A stretch of 64,000 bases of DNA from Pseudonocardia sp. T1-2H (GCF_038039215.1 NZ_JBBPCL010000001.1:2852001-2916000); one strand, 5' to 3'; shown: positions 1-8,179, numbered from the stretch's first letter. The notes: a model not told the origin generated them from the letters alone. Translations and numbers: made by a program.

Positions 1-80
1 GCGCGTAACTAAAACTTCTGCTCGGGTTGCTCCGTGCAGTTATGCCGGTTGTACCACTCGTCATCTACCGCGGGTGGTCA

Positions 81-117
81 GAATCCGGTGACGGCTTAAG
101 CCACCGTCACCGGATTC
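81..117. repeat. 14-bp perfect inverted repeat containing the iteron core
   Basis: Arms 81-94 and 104-117 pair perfectly over 14 bp around a 9-nt loop. Each arm contains GGTGACGG or its complement, the core of the iteron cluster at 2454-2755. It precedes the prim-pol gene, so it may be an autoregulatory operator, an outlying replication-protein site or a terminator of a gene to the left. Confidence 0.6.
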
Positions 118-130
118 CCGGTTGTATTGG

Positions 131-186
131 TTAGGTAGATACTGCAATTATAACTGAATAGAGTTAGGTAGATAATTGGATACTGC
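131..186. repeat. Paired direct repeats before prim-pol
   Basis: TTAGGTAGATA occurs at 131-141 and 164-174, and GATACTGC at 138-145 and 179-186, giving a duplicated block about 33-41 bp apart in AT-rich DNA. The second block overlaps the putative TTG start at 176. This is compatible with a promoter/operator region; I recognise no known binding site. Confidence 0.5.
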
Positions 187-1933
187 GATTGAAGCTCCCC
201 GAACTACGTACTCTCAAGTCGTGGACATGTACGTGTCCGCGGGGTGGAAGGTGTTCCCCACCAACTCGCGCCGCTACAGCGGAGGGGGTCTCCCATCAGG
301 TCATCAGGAGGCATCCAACTACGCGCCCGCAGCTCCGCAGAGCTGGTCGATCGACCCTGCGGGAAACCCACGCAACGATTGCGCGGTGTGGGCGGCTCCC
401 GGGCTGATCGGGATTGACGTTGACCATTACGGGGACAAGCGCGGTCAGGACACGATTGACGAACTGGAACGCAAGTACGGTCAACTTCCAGCAACCGTCT
501 CGTCAACCTCGCGCGGTGCAAGACAGCCGGCGCGGATCTATTGGTTCCGGGTTCCTGAAGGTGACTCGCACGAGCGCAACCAGTTCGTCACGAAGCTGCG
601 CGACGTGGAGATCATTCAATCACACCACCGTTTCGGAGCGGTCTACCCCTCTGTGTCGCACAAGACCGGAGAGACGTACCGGTGGTTCTCGAAGACTGAC
701 GAGATGCTTCCTGAGACGGTGATTCCGTCGGTGGAGGATTGCGCGGAACTCACTGCTGCATGGGTTGAGTTCCTGCGAGAAGGAAGTAACTCGGTAGCGA
801 AGCGGCAATCTGATCTGACGTGGCAACAAAAGATTGACGTCACGCTTGACTATGCGACCGGTGGGGATCCCTGCAACGTCGTGCTGGATGCACTTGAGAG
901 GTACAGCAAGGAAGACGGCAGCCACTATGACCGGATGGTCAAGACGACCCTGGATCTCCTCCGTCGGGGAGAGCAGGGGCACGCTGGTGTCCGTACCGCG
1001 CTGAGCAAGCTCCAAGAGATGTACGTGCCGTACGCGGATGAGCAGGGGCGTGAAGGTCTCGGGGAGTTCGAGCGGCAGCTAGCCGGCGCCGGGGATGTCA
1101 TTTTCAACGGTGAACCGTCCGCTGACCGGAACGGGTGTCGCGGGATGCTCGGATGCGGCGTGTCAGATGCGCTCGTTATCACGGGTTCTGACTTCTCCGT
1201 GGAGGAGGAGCGTCGGTGCTGGAACCGGGATAAGCTTCTCCCCTCAACGGCTGCCGCTGTCATCACTGACCGGCTGCCGGTGCGGGTTTCACCGAGTGGT
1301 GAACTCACCGCGTGGGTTAATGGATATTGGAACGAGGAGCGTTCCAAGAACACAATTCACCGTCACGTGGTTGCGCTTCTCGGGGACCGGTACACGCAGA
1401 CTGCGGATGGGAACATTTGCGCTGTGCTGCAAGCATCCGATGACAGCCCGGAGGAACGTGACACCGAGTGGCTGAACGTCGCTAACGGACTCTTGAATTG
1501 GAAGACAGGAGTGCTGTGGGAGCACACCCCCGACCACGATAGCGACTACCAGTTTCCTGTTGAGTTTGACCCCGCAGCTACAGCACCCCGATTCGAACGG
1601 TTCCTAGCGGAGGTGCTGCACAAGGACGACGTTGAAACCGTACTCCGGATGTTTGGGTACTGCTTGTTCCGCGGGTACCCGATCCACAAGGCATTTATGC
1701 TGACCGGCTCCGGGTCGAACGGTAAGAGTCTCCTGCTCAAGACCCTCGTTCAGATGCTCGGTAAAAGGAACACTTCCGGTAACTCGCCGCAGTCTTTCGG
1801 TGCTGAGCGCTTCTCTGTTGGTGACCTTCACGGGAAGTTCGCGAACATTGCGTTCGATGTATCGTCGGAGCGGTTCGTTGACACCGCAGCGTGGAAGCAA
1901 CTGACGTCAGGTGACGAAGTCCGCTTTGAGTAG
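176..1933 (+). CDS. Prim-pol/SF3 helicase replication protein, N-terminal part before an in-frame TAG
   Basis: This is a bifunctional DNA primase/polymerase fused to a P4/D5-type SF3 helicase, as in RepPP-type AICEs and phage satellites. An N-terminal prim-pol domain has the metal-binding motif GIDVD (Asp81, Asp83). The C-terminal helicase has a Walker A motif GSGSNGKS at about residues 511-518. The frame is closed by TAG at 1931-1933, yet exactly the same frame continues to 2458 with the rest of the helicase. The full gene would give about 760 residues. The start (TTG 176) is uncertain; the fold begins near MYVSAGWKVFP at about residue 18. Either a nonsense mutation or an amber-suppressed gene. 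Confidence 0.85.
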   Translation: MDTAIEAPRTTYSQVVDMYVSAGWKVFPTNSRRYSGGGLPSGHQEASNYAPAAPQSWSIDPAGNPRNDCAVWAAPGLIGIDVDHYGDKRGQDTIDELERKYGQLPATVSSTSRGARQPARIYWFRVPEGDSHERNQFVTKLRDVEIIQSHHRFGAVYPSVSHKTGETYRWFSKTDEMLPETVIPSVEDCAELTAAWVEFLREGSNSVAKRQSDLTWQQKIDVTLDYATGGDPCNVVLDALERYSKEDGSHYDRMVKTTLDLLRRGEQGHAGVRTALSKLQEMYVPYADEQGREGLGEFERQLAGAGDVIFNGEPSADRNGCRGMLGCGVSDALVITGSDFSVEEERRCWNRDKLLPSTAAAVITDRLPVRVSPSGELTAWVNGYWNEERSKNTIHRHVVALLGDRYTQTADGNICAVLQASDDSPEERDTEWLNVANGLLNWKTGVLWEHTPDHDSDYQFPVEFDPAATAPRFERFLAEVLHKDDVETVLRMFGYCLFRGYPIHKAFMLTGSGSNGKSLLLKTLVQMLGKRNTSGNSPQSFGAERFSVGDLHGKFANIAFDVSSERFVDTAAWKQLTSGDEVRFE

Positions 1934-2458
1934 AAGTTCCGGGATTCGTTCTACGGGGTGAGCTACGCGACGCAGATTGCTTCGTTCAACGAGATCCCTG
2001 CTACGAACGACCTGTCACGCGGGTTCCTGCGACGATGGGTCATCGTGGAGTTCCCGAACAACTTTGAAGGTCGCGAGGATCCTGAGCTTGAGGAAGTCCT
2101 CCGGGGGGAGCTTCCGGGAATTTTCAATCTCGCGGTTGCAGCACTCCGCCGCCTGATGGATGACGGCAACTTTAAGGAGTCGAGCCGGACGAAGGATCTT
2201 CTCAAGCAGTACCGCGAGGATTCTGACCCGGTGGAGCAGTTCCTTAACGAGCGGACCCGTGTCGAACAAGGGTCCGAGACCCCTGCGAAGGATCTTTATA
2301 CCGCGTACAAGTTTTGGTCTGAGAAAAACGGTCACGCGGTCATGTCGAACACGAGGTTTGGCAGCCGCGTCAAGCTCGCACTTGGTACGAAGGTCGATTA
2401 CAAGCACACGAATTCCGGGAAGGTGTACGTGGGTGTGAAGCTACTTCCTGCTGGGTGA
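1934..2458 (+). pseudogene. C-terminal part of the prim-pol/helicase after the TAG
   Basis: This is in the same reading frame as 176-1933, directly after the TAG. It begins KFRDSFYGV and continues with TQIASFNEIPATND and a C-terminal domain, as expected downstream of the Walker motifs of D5-type helicases. If translated alone it could start at GTG 1958, but that would lack the Walker A motif. I therefore treat it as the severed 3' part of one gene. No indel is needed to explain the break; a single substitution such as CAG to TAG suffices. Confidence 0.8.
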
Positions 2459-2755
2459 CGGGTTGACCACTTTGGTGACGGGTTGGTGACGGGTTAAGAG
2501 GCAACCCGTCACCACCCTTTTACCACCTCTGACCTGCACTTATACCTTCTTTCTAGATCAAAAGTGACGGGGTGACGCGTTAAAAGCTAAAACCGGTTCT
2601 ACTGGCTTCCTCAGAGGAGAGGCTTCTAGAGAGCGGTTGAAACAACCCGTCACCCCGTCACCAACCGCCCCGTCACGCTATTTCCGCAGGTCAACGCGGT
2701 GTAGCCGGTGACGGGTTCGTTGTCGGGCGACTCAACCCGTCACCGACCCGACAAC
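2454..2755. repeat. Iteron array, candidate replication origin
   Basis: GGTGACGGGTT occurs perfectly at 2454, 2474, 2485 and 2707, and its complement AACCCGTCACC at 2503, 2644 and 2734. Degenerate copies lie at 2563-2581 and 2654-2675. Copies at 2485 and 2503 form an 11-bp stem with a 7-nt loop; those at 2707 and 2734 form another, interleaved with the 9-bp pair GTTGTCGGG/CCCGACAAC (2719-2727, 2747-2755). The AT-rich core 2514-2560 lies inside. An iteron cluster just downstream of a replication protein gene is typical of an origin. Confidence 0.75.
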
Positions 2756-2949
2756 TGAATAGATGGCTCCTAGCTTCTCCCCGTCGCAGCGGCGGGTTCA
2801 CCCTGCGCGCGGTGGTGCGGGGGGCAAGGCAGTAGTTCCGCCTTGACCCCCGTGCCGCCGGGTGCTGCCGTTAGGCGTCGCTGTGGCGGGGAGAGCGACC
2901 CGCTCCCCGGAGCTGAGGTCGCACGCCGCGCAGGCGCCCCCGGAGGGAG
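2756..2949. other. GC-rich spacer, no gene recognised
   Basis: This spacer separates the iterons from the 3' end of the minus-strand HTH gene. Short overlapping ORFs on both strands have no family resemblance and were not called. I see no clear terminator. Confidence 0.4.
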
Positions 2950-3150
2950 TCAGTCGGAGTCGGTGAGCTGCGCGACTTGCTCCCGGAGAGCATCCAGGTC
3001 CCACCGCATGTGTCCCCCGATGGTCTTCTGAGCGGGTTTCACATAGCCGGCTTTGACCCACCTGCTAAGCGTCGTTTGATGCACACCGATGGCGCGGGCT
3101 GCCTGGCTCGTGCTTAGCAGGTTCCCGCCGTCCGCTGTCTCGGGTGGCAC
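2950..3150 (-). CDS. MerR/excisionase-like helix-turn-helix protein
   Basis: The 66-residue product is almost entirely one winged HTH: STSQAARAIGVHQTTLSRWVK forms the two DNA-contact helices, followed by a KTIGGHMRW wing. This is the layout of Xis/BldC/MerR-type small DNA-binding proteins of actinomycete integrative elements. The GTG at 3150 is the most sensible start; the longer open frame upstream lacks a fold and is Cys/His-rich noise. No strong Shine-Dalgarno is visible. It is divergent from the 3275 gene across a region with two 12-bp repeats, so it may control that promoter or act as recombination directionality factor. Confidence 0.6.
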   Translation of the reverse strand: MPPETADGGNLLSTSQAARAIGVHQTTLSRWVKAGYVKPAQKTIGGHMRWDLDALREQVAQLTDSD

Positions 3151-3208
3151 TGCGTCATGTTCGCACAGGTCGCAGCGGTTGCAGGTATGACCCGCGCTCG
3201 CATGGCTT

Positions 3209-3258
3209 GCATAGATTGCAGTCCTCCCGTACCGTCTGCCTCGTCCGCATAGATTGCA
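3209..3258. promoter_or_regulatory. Two 12-bp direct repeats in the divergent promoter region
   Basis: GCATAGATTGCA occurs exactly at 3209-3220 and 3247-3258, start to start 38 bp, between the HTH gene (minus) and the 3275 gene (plus). Each copy is flanked by TGCA-like half sites. This fits an operator pair for the adjacent HTH protein; that link is inference. Confidence 0.55.
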
Positions 3259-3274
3259 TGGATCGGGAGTCGCG

Positions 3275-3535
3275 ATGGACCAGCTTTCGCTCTTCGTCGT
3301 CGCCCTGGTGGTCGACGTGGTTCGTCCGGGTCTCGGGTTGGTGACCTGCGGGGAGGCTGACTTCTCCGGGTCGATCGTCCGGCAGGACGGCAGATACCTG
3401 GTGGAGTCGGAAGCCGGCGACGTCATCGCTCGCGTCGGTTCCTACCGCGAAGGTGCGGTGAAGCTCGCGCGGCACCACGGCGTGGATAGCACGGTGCTCG
3501 ACGTGACTGTCGAGTTTGAGCGGATCGAGCTGTGA
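3275..3535 (+). CDS. Small element protein of unknown function
   Basis: About 86 residues beginning MDQLSLFVVALVVDVVRPG, with a GGGAG Shine-Dalgarno before ATG 3275. An in-frame TTG upstream (3254) lies in the operator repeat and is less likely. The sequence alternates hydrophobic and charged residues without a clear membrane segment. The end overlaps the next start by 4 nt (GTGA), so the two are translationally coupled. I do not recognise the family. Confidence 0.55.
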   Translation: MDQLSLFVVALVVDVVRPGLGLVTCGEADFSGSIVRQDGRYLVESEAGDVIARVGSYREGAVKLARHHGVDSTVLDVTVEFERIEL

Positions 3536-3765
3536 CCGCGACGCGGGTGACGGTCGCTGAGGTTGCTCAAGGCGACGCGGTGCGGGGTGCCGTGGTTGCT
3601 GTGCTCCGGGCGGAACTGCGCAACGTGGAGCGGGAGCGCGACGGGTTCTCTCTGGATCTTCCGGAGAGCGGGTCCTGTCGGGTGGTCCTGAACCGGGTGG
3701 CGCACCGCATCCAGTCTGAAATTGAATTGATTGAGGAATACGGGTTTCACCCTAATCTGTATTAG
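3532..3765 (+). CDS. Small element protein of unknown function
   Basis: 77 residues, GTG start overlapping the preceding stop. Composition is charged, with an Arg/Glu-rich centre (RNVERERDGF) and an acidic C-terminus ending HPNLY. It is coupled to the upstream gene and followed 52 nt later by the Pra-like gene. No known domain is recognised. Confidence 0.55.
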   Translation: MTATRVTVAEVAQGDAVRGAVVAVLRAELRNVERERDGFSLDLPESGSCRVVLNRVAHRIQSEIELIEEYGFHPNLY

Positions 3766-3817
3766 CGGATAGACCGCGCTGCGAATCAAACAACGATGAC
3801 ACACCTGGGAGAAAACT

Positions 3818-4189
3818 GTGCGCACGATTCCTGTCGACATGTCACGAGTGAGTTTCATCGGTACCGGGAAGGCGGTGGAGCGTGCGGAGTACGTGGAGCT
3901 TTCGGACGGTTCCCGGAAGCGTTCCGGCAATCAGGCGAAGGATGAGTCCGGTGTCCCGCTGTGGACGGTGGACGTGATTGTTGACGACGACGACGCGATG
4001 CGCGCGGAGGCGGTCGGGGTGACCATCGCATCTCACGACGAGCCGCGTTGCGAGAAGTGGAAGCCGGTGAAGTTCCGCGATCTCGTCGCGACCATCTACG
4101 TGGAGCAGGGTACGAACCGCGCGAAGGTTTCGCTCAAGGCGTCGGGGATCGACGGTGCACACCCGAACCCGAAGCCGCAGGCAGCGTGA
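3818..4189 (+). CDS. Pra-like replication/excision activator
   Basis: 123 residues, GTG start preceded by GGGAGAAAA. The segment VPLWTVDVIVDDDD followed by VKFRDL, IYVEQGTNRAKVSLKASGI and a Pro-rich tail resembles the 'plasmid replication, integration and excision activator' proteins encoded near traSA in pSAM2-type AICEs. In pSAM2 that protein turns on replication and excision genes. The placement just before the FtsK/TraSA and RepSA genes supports the assignment. Similarity is judged by eye only. Confidence 0.55.
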   Translation: MRTIPVDMSRVSFIGTGKAVERAEYVELSDGSRKRSGNQAKDESGVPLWTVDVIVDDDDAMRAEAVGVTIASHDEPRCEKWKPVKFRDLVATIYVEQGTNRAKVSLKASGIDGAHPNPKPQAA

Positions 4190-4230
4190 CGTTAGCGCGC
4201 TGACCCTCTGACCCGTCCGCTCCCTTCAAT

Positions 4231-4267
4231 GCGACCCCTGCTCCCACTTCCCCGGAGCAGGGGTCGC
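4231..4267. terminator. 14-bp perfect hairpin after the Pra-like gene
   Basis: Arms 4231-4244 and 4254-4267 pair perfectly over 14 bp (GCGACCCCTGCTCC and complement) with a 9-nt loop and no U tract. It lies 42 nt after the Pra-like stop and before the Shine-Dalgarno of the 4286 gene. Likely terminator or attenuator. Confidence 0.65.
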
Positions 4268-4285
4268 CTCATTCCGGAGGCTTTC

Positions 4286-4597
4286 GTGTTCGAGTTCATC
4301 GCATGGTGCTTTGTCGCTCTGTGGGCGGTTTACGTGTGGTGCTGGAATCTCGCACCGGTTCCTGTCTCGCTGCTGACCGCGTCTGTAGTGATGGAGATCC
4401 TCGCGATGTTCATGTATCCGCGTGACCGTGGCGGAATGGTGATGGTTCGGGTTCTGGTACCTCGTCACCGCCCACCGGATCGCCGACCCGCTTATGACAT
4501 TTCGGTGGAGGGGACGGAAGCGCGCTCTGCGGCTCTCCTGCGTGAGAAGCCTGTTGCTCCGGTCGCTCCGGTCATCCAGTTCCGGCGGGCGGCATGA
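4286..4597 (+). CDS. Small two-segment membrane protein before TraSA
   Basis: 103 residues from GTG 4286, chosen because of the CGGAGG Shine-Dalgarno at 4274-4279; an upstream frame start would lie inside the hairpin. Two hydrophobic stretches fill the first 45 residues (FEFIAWCFVALWAVYVWCW and VPVSLLTASVVMEILAMFMY), then a basic cytoplasmic tail. It overlaps the translocase start by 4 nt (ATGA). Small membrane proteins beside tra genes in AICEs often act in plasmid spread; that role is inferred from position only. Confidence 0.6.
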   Translation: MFEFIAWCFVALWAVYVWCWNLAPVPVSLLTASVVMEILAMFMYPRDRGGMVMVRVLVPRHRPPDRRPAYDISVEGTEARSAALLREKPVAPVAPVIQFRRAA

Positions 4598-5712
4598 GCT
4601 GGTTGAACCGGTCACGCGAGCAGGACGACCGGCTTGAAGCAGAACGGCTCTCGTGGGCGTGGCGTGAGGCGTGTGTGGGAGCCGGTGTCGGACGTCAGGT
4701 GTCCACCCCGTCCGGTCCGACGGACACCGCTCCGCACGTGGTGTCGGTGTCGCTGGATCCGACGGTGCTGGTGGTGCGTCTGCTGCCCGGTCAGGTCGTC
4801 GGTGACCTGCGTGCGGTCTCACACCTTCTCGCTCCGCACATGGGAGCGGTGGCACTGCGCATCGAGTCCCGCGGGGTTGGTGAGTACGCGGTGGTGACGC
4901 TGCTGGACTCGGACCCGCTGGACGTCGGGTTCCCGCTTCCGGTGGGTCCGGTCACCGGCGTCGTGGTGCTCGCTCGTGACGAGCAGGGCAGCGAGGTGTG
5001 CATTGACCCGGAGCACCTGGGTCATGTCGCGGTACAGGGCGCTACCCGGTCCGGGAAATCCGCGTGGTTGTACTCGGTGCTCGCGCAGCTCAGCGAACGT
5101 CAGCGCGCCGGCTACCCCCTCACCATCGGTGGGATTGACCCGTCAGGGATCCTGCTGCGTCCGTTCTCCGCTGGGAACGTTGTGCTGGGTCTCAGCTCTC
5201 CCGCAGCAGTTGAGTCGCACCTTGTCGCCCTGGTCGCGGACATGGACGCGCGTATCGGGAGAATCCCCGTCACCAGCGACGTCCTGCCGATCAACGACGA
5301 CGACCCGCTGCGGTTCGTAGTGCTCGAAGAATATCCGGGGCTGCTGCGGTGGCTGGATGCTCTGGACCCGAAGACGGGGAAGCGGGTCCGCGCTCTGGTC
5401 GCCCGTCTCATGGCGGAGGGTCACAAAGCTGGGATCCGCGTGGTCATGGTCGCCCAGCGGGCAGAGGCGAACGTCATCGGCTCCACGGAGCGCGGGCAGG
5501 CGAGCATCCGGGTCTCGTTCCGGGTCGACTCTCATGACGCGGTCAAGCTTCTCCACCCGGACGCGGATCCAGGAACCGCGGGCATCCACGCGGGGGCGCT
5601 CCCGGGTGTCGCTCTGCTGTCGGCTCCGGGTGTCCCGCTGGCACGCGTTCGAGCACCCTGGATCGGCTCCTATGCGGAGTACGTCCGTCGAGTGACCGGC
5701 AGCCACCGGTGA
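4594..5712 (+). CDS. FtsK/SpoIIIE-type DNA translocase, TraSA-like
   Basis: 372 residues. Walker A GATRSGKS lies at 149-156 and a Walker B-type FVVLEEYP at 241-248, followed by the FtsK-like block LMAEGHKAGIRVVMVAQRAEA and a basic end. Such proteins pump double-stranded plasmid DNA between mycelial cells during AICE transfer. There is no obvious N-terminal membrane anchor; the preceding small membrane protein may supply membrane contact (inference). It starts with ATG overlapping the upstream stop and its own stop overlaps the RepSA-like GTG, so the genes are coupled. Confidence 0.8.
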   Translation: MSWLNRSREQDDRLEAERLSWAWREACVGAGVGRQVSTPSGPTDTAPHVVSVSLDPTVLVVRLLPGQVVGDLRAVSHLLAPHMGAVALRIESRGVGEYAVVTLLDSDPLDVGFPLPVGPVTGVVVLARDEQGSEVCIDPEHLGHVAVQGATRSGKSAWLYSVLAQLSERQRAGYPLTIGGIDPSGILLRPFSAGNVVLGLSSPAAVESHLVALVADMDARIGRIPVTSDVLPINDDDPLRFVVLEEYPGLLRWLDALDPKTGKRVRALVARLMAEGHKAGIRVVMVAQRAEANVIGSTERGQASIRVSFRVDSHDAVKLLHPDADPGTAGIHAGALPGVALLSAPGVPLARVRAPWIGSYAEYVRRVTGSHR

Positions 5713-6908
5713 TCGGCTCGCATGGCGCCACGCGCCCCGCGACGCCGGAGGCGGGAGCGGGTGCGCGGGAGCGAGCGCAGCGAGCGACCTCCTCGGTAAC
5801 AACTGCGGGTAAGTCTTCCGAGGACCGTGAACGGCGTCAGGGACGACGGAGAGAGACGTTCGAGTGGCGTCGTCGGTTGTGGGCGTTCACATCGCTGCCG
5901 AGACTGCGGAACTGCGGTCGCGTGTCGCACACGTCGGTGGGTGGCGCAGTGCTTCGGGTGTCGGAGTCTGACGGGGTCCGGCGTGCAGGTGTGGCGGGGT
6001 TGCAGTCGTGCGGCTCCCCGTGGGCGTGTCCCGTGTGTGCCCGGAAGATCGGTGCTCAGCGGTCGGAGGACGTCGCAACGGTGCTGAGGGCTGTCGCTGC
6101 CGCACGCGGGTCCGCCGCGTTGGTGACCCTGACGATGCGGCATAACCGGGGTCACCGGCTGGATGCGCTGTGGGACGCGTTGACGGCTGCTTGGGCGGCT
6201 GTGACGTCGGGTCGCGGCTGGACTGCTGATCAACGCGCGTTTGGGGTGCTCGGGTGGGTCCGCACGGTGGAGGTGACGCACGGGGAAGCCGGCTGGCACG
6301 TACACGTTCACGCCGTGGTGGCGTTGGACGGACCGACGTCTCCGGATCTCATGGACGAGCTGGGCGGTCGCATGTTCGTCCGATGGGAACGGAAGCTCAG
6401 CAAGCTCGGCTTCTCCGCAGTCGCCGACAAAGGTGGGTTAGACGTGCGTCCAGTACGAATGACCGGCGAGTCAATCGAGTCCATCGCGGACTACATCTCC
6501 AAGATCACGAGTGAGATCACCTCCCCGACGACGAAAGAAGCACGTTCGGGGAACCGGTCGCCTTTCGCGATCCTGCGGGACGCGCTCTCCACGGGGTTGG
6601 AATCTGACGTCCTGCTGTGGCTCGTTTGGGAGAAGGTCTCCCACAACCGCAGGCAGCTCACCTGGTCACGCGCTCTTCGTGACTGGGCTGGACTGCACCG
6701 AGAGAAGTCGGACGACGAGATCGTCTCAGAGGACCGCCACGGGGACGACGTGTTGGTGATCCCGCGGGAGTCTTGGGACCGAGTTCGTGACGAGCTTCCT
6801 GACCTCTTGGACGCGGTGGAGATCGGCGGGCTAGACGCAGCTATCTCTTGGATGAGAAGTCGAAGTTTGGAATTCATACTACCATCACAGAAAAGGGGCG
6901 AACCCTAA
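5709..6908 (+). CDS. RepSA-like rolling-circle replication initiator (HUH)
   Basis: About 399 residues. A Cys-rich segment CGSPWACPVCARK (101-113) is followed by the HUH metal site WHVHVHAVV (His 197, 199, 201) and the candidate catalytic tyrosine in SIADYISKIT (about Tyr262). These are the hallmarks of actinomycete pSAM2/pIJ101-type replication initiators, which nick the double-strand origin. GTG 5709 overlaps the traSA-like stop; the first 50 residues are low-complexity, so the true start could be later. Having both a HUH initiator and a prim-pol helicase in one element is unusual. Confidence 0.8.
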   Translation: MIGSHGATRPATPEAGAGARERAQRATSSVTTAGKSSEDRERRQGRRRETFEWRRRLWAFTSLPRLRNCGRVSHTSVGGAVLRVSESDGVRRAGVAGLQSCGSPWACPVCARKIGAQRSEDVATVLRAVAAARGSAALVTLTMRHNRGHRLDALWDALTAAWAAVTSGRGWTADQRAFGVLGWVRTVEVTHGEAGWHVHVHAVVALDGPTSPDLMDELGGRMFVRWERKLSKLGFSAVADKGGLDVRPVRMTGESIESIADYISKITSEITSPTTKEARSGNRSPFAILRDALSTGLESDVLLWLVWEKVSHNRRQLTWSRALRDWAGLHREKSDDEIVSEDRHGDDVLVIPRESWDRVRDELPDLLDAVEIGGLDAAISWMRSRSLEFILPSQKRGEP

Positions 6909-6911
6909 ACA

Positions 6912-7088
6912 TTGTCTACTACTAACAACCGCTTTAAGATCCGTTTTGAGGGAACTGAGTGGGAGGACCTTTCCCGGGTTTCCACTGAGCTGCAGGTTCC
7001 TAAGCATCTCTTCGCACGAGCCGCTATCGCTGCCGCGGTAAAAGCGGTAGAAGACGAGTTTGAGTTTAATGCCACGCCGCAACCGTGA
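6912..7088 (+). CDS. Small element protein (TTG start)
   Basis: 58 residues from TTG 6912, preceded by AAAAGGGGCG. The product begins with a Thr/Asn-rich stretch, then FKIRFEGTEWEDLSRVS and a helix-rich LFARAAIAAAVKAVEDEF, ending at TGA 7086-7088. Base use is AT-richer than the chromosome. It overlaps the next gene by 20 nt. It could be a small ribbon-helix-helix-like or phage regulatory protein, but I do not recognise it. Confidence 0.4.
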   Translation: MSTTNNRFKIRFEGTEWEDLSRVSTELQVPKHLFARAAIAAAVKAVEDEFEFNATPQP

Positions 7089-7263
7089 TCCCCGGCGACA
7101 CAAGTTGTCCCGGGAATTCAACTTGAAGCAAATTAGCGCGCAGGTCGCACGGCAGAATGCATCTATGCGGCAGGCAAATGAGCGCCGGATGGACGAGCAT
7201 CTTGAGATCATCGAACGCTCACAACAACTAAATAGTGGAACCGAGGAAACGACTAATGAGTGA
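7069..7263 (+). CDS. Small basic element protein
   Basis: 64 residues from ATG 7069, very basic at the N-terminus (PRRNRDPRRHKLSRE), then a polar helical region rich in Gln, Asn and Glu. It overlaps the gene before by 20 nt and the gene after by 8 nt, so it belongs to the phage-like block. Possible DNA- or RNA-binding protein; function unknown. Confidence 0.45.
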   Translation: MPRRNRDPRRHKLSREFNLKQISAQVARQNASMRQANERRMDEHLEIIERSQQLNSGTEETTNE

Positions 7264-8179
7264 CATTCTTGCTCGTGCTAAGCGGGCTATCCCTGGCATC
7301 ACCGAAATTGACGAAGCGATTGCACGAGCGGAGAAGCTCAAGCGAGCAGTCGCGGATGCCGCAATTCCGGTGATCGACCTGACCGCTGAGATTTGTGACG
7401 GTGACGTTGAGCCGGCTGACCTTCTGCGCCGTGTTGCAGAGATCGAAGCTGCAAAGTCCAACGCTGTGCGAGCTGCGTGGATGTCAAATGAGGCGATTAA
7501 GGCGCTGACGAACCAGCGTGAAAACGTGGTGCGCGAAGGAACCAACGACGCGCTCGCGGTGGTGCGGGACGAAGTGGAGCGGATCCACCGCGAAGCGGGT
7601 GACGTGTTCGCGACACTGGGACTGGTGGATTCCCCGGCGGCAGCGATCAATCGTGGTGTGGTGGAGGAATGGAAGCGCGCGGGGGAACTGGTCAGCGAAC
7701 TGCGGGCGGCTCGAACCGCGCAGATGAAGCTGACGGCGGGACCCGCACAGGCTGCAAACGTAGAAATGTACGGATGGGTTCGGGGCTTGGATGTCCTGGA
7801 CGCGGTTCACCGTCAGGTTAATACGTCTCCCGATGGGCGACCGATTCCACCACTGTTCCCCCTGCGTGACTTTCGTCCAGAGGTCAATCTGGATTATCTG
7901 CGGTGGTTCGCGAGTCTTCCGCTTGCGGGTGAGTTCGGGGTGTGGGTCCCGACGGTTGAAGAGTTCGCTCAGGAGCAAGAGGATCGTGCGACTCGGGTAA
8001 ATGTTCGCAATGACCTCCGCTACAGTCCCCCAATTAACGCTGACGCGCTTGAGGCTCTTAAGCGTCGCGCGGGTGGTGAGTGGGTGTTTGACGGTATCCG
8101 CTCGGACGGTACGCAGACGATGAAGTTCGTCGTCAACGAAGAGACTGTGTCGCATGTACTGAGCGGAATGAACAAGTGA
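7256..8179 (+). CDS. Phage-like structural or scaffold-type protein of unknown function
   Basis: 307 residues from ATG 7256 with GAGGAAAC before it. Residues 1-120 are strongly helical and probably coiled coil (many Ala, Glu, Arg, Lys, e.g. LLRRVAEIEAAKSNAVRAA); the C-terminal half is mixed and ends NEETVSHVLSGMNK. It overlaps the genes on both sides by 4-8 nt. The position two genes before a connector-like protein suggests a head or scaffold role, which is inference. Confidence 0.5.
   Translation: MSDILARAKRAIPGITEIDEAIARAEKLKRAVADAAIPVIDLTAEICDGDVEPADLLRRVAEIEAAKSNAVRAAWMSNEAIKALTNQRENVVREGTNDALAVVRDEVERIHREAGDVFATLGLVDSPAAAINRGVVEEWKRAGELVSELRAARTAQMKLTAGPAQAANVEMYGWVRGLDVLDAVHRQVNTSPDGRPIPPLFPLRDFRPEVNLDYLRWFASLPLAGEFGVWVPTVEEFAQEQEDRATRVNVRNDLRYSPPINADALEALKRRAGGEWVFDGIRSDGTQTMKFVVNEETVSHVLSGMNK

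Noticed and set aside
2843..3031. Short plus-strand ORF beside the HTH gene
   Set aside because: It lies antisense to the HTH 3' region and shows no domain or good start.
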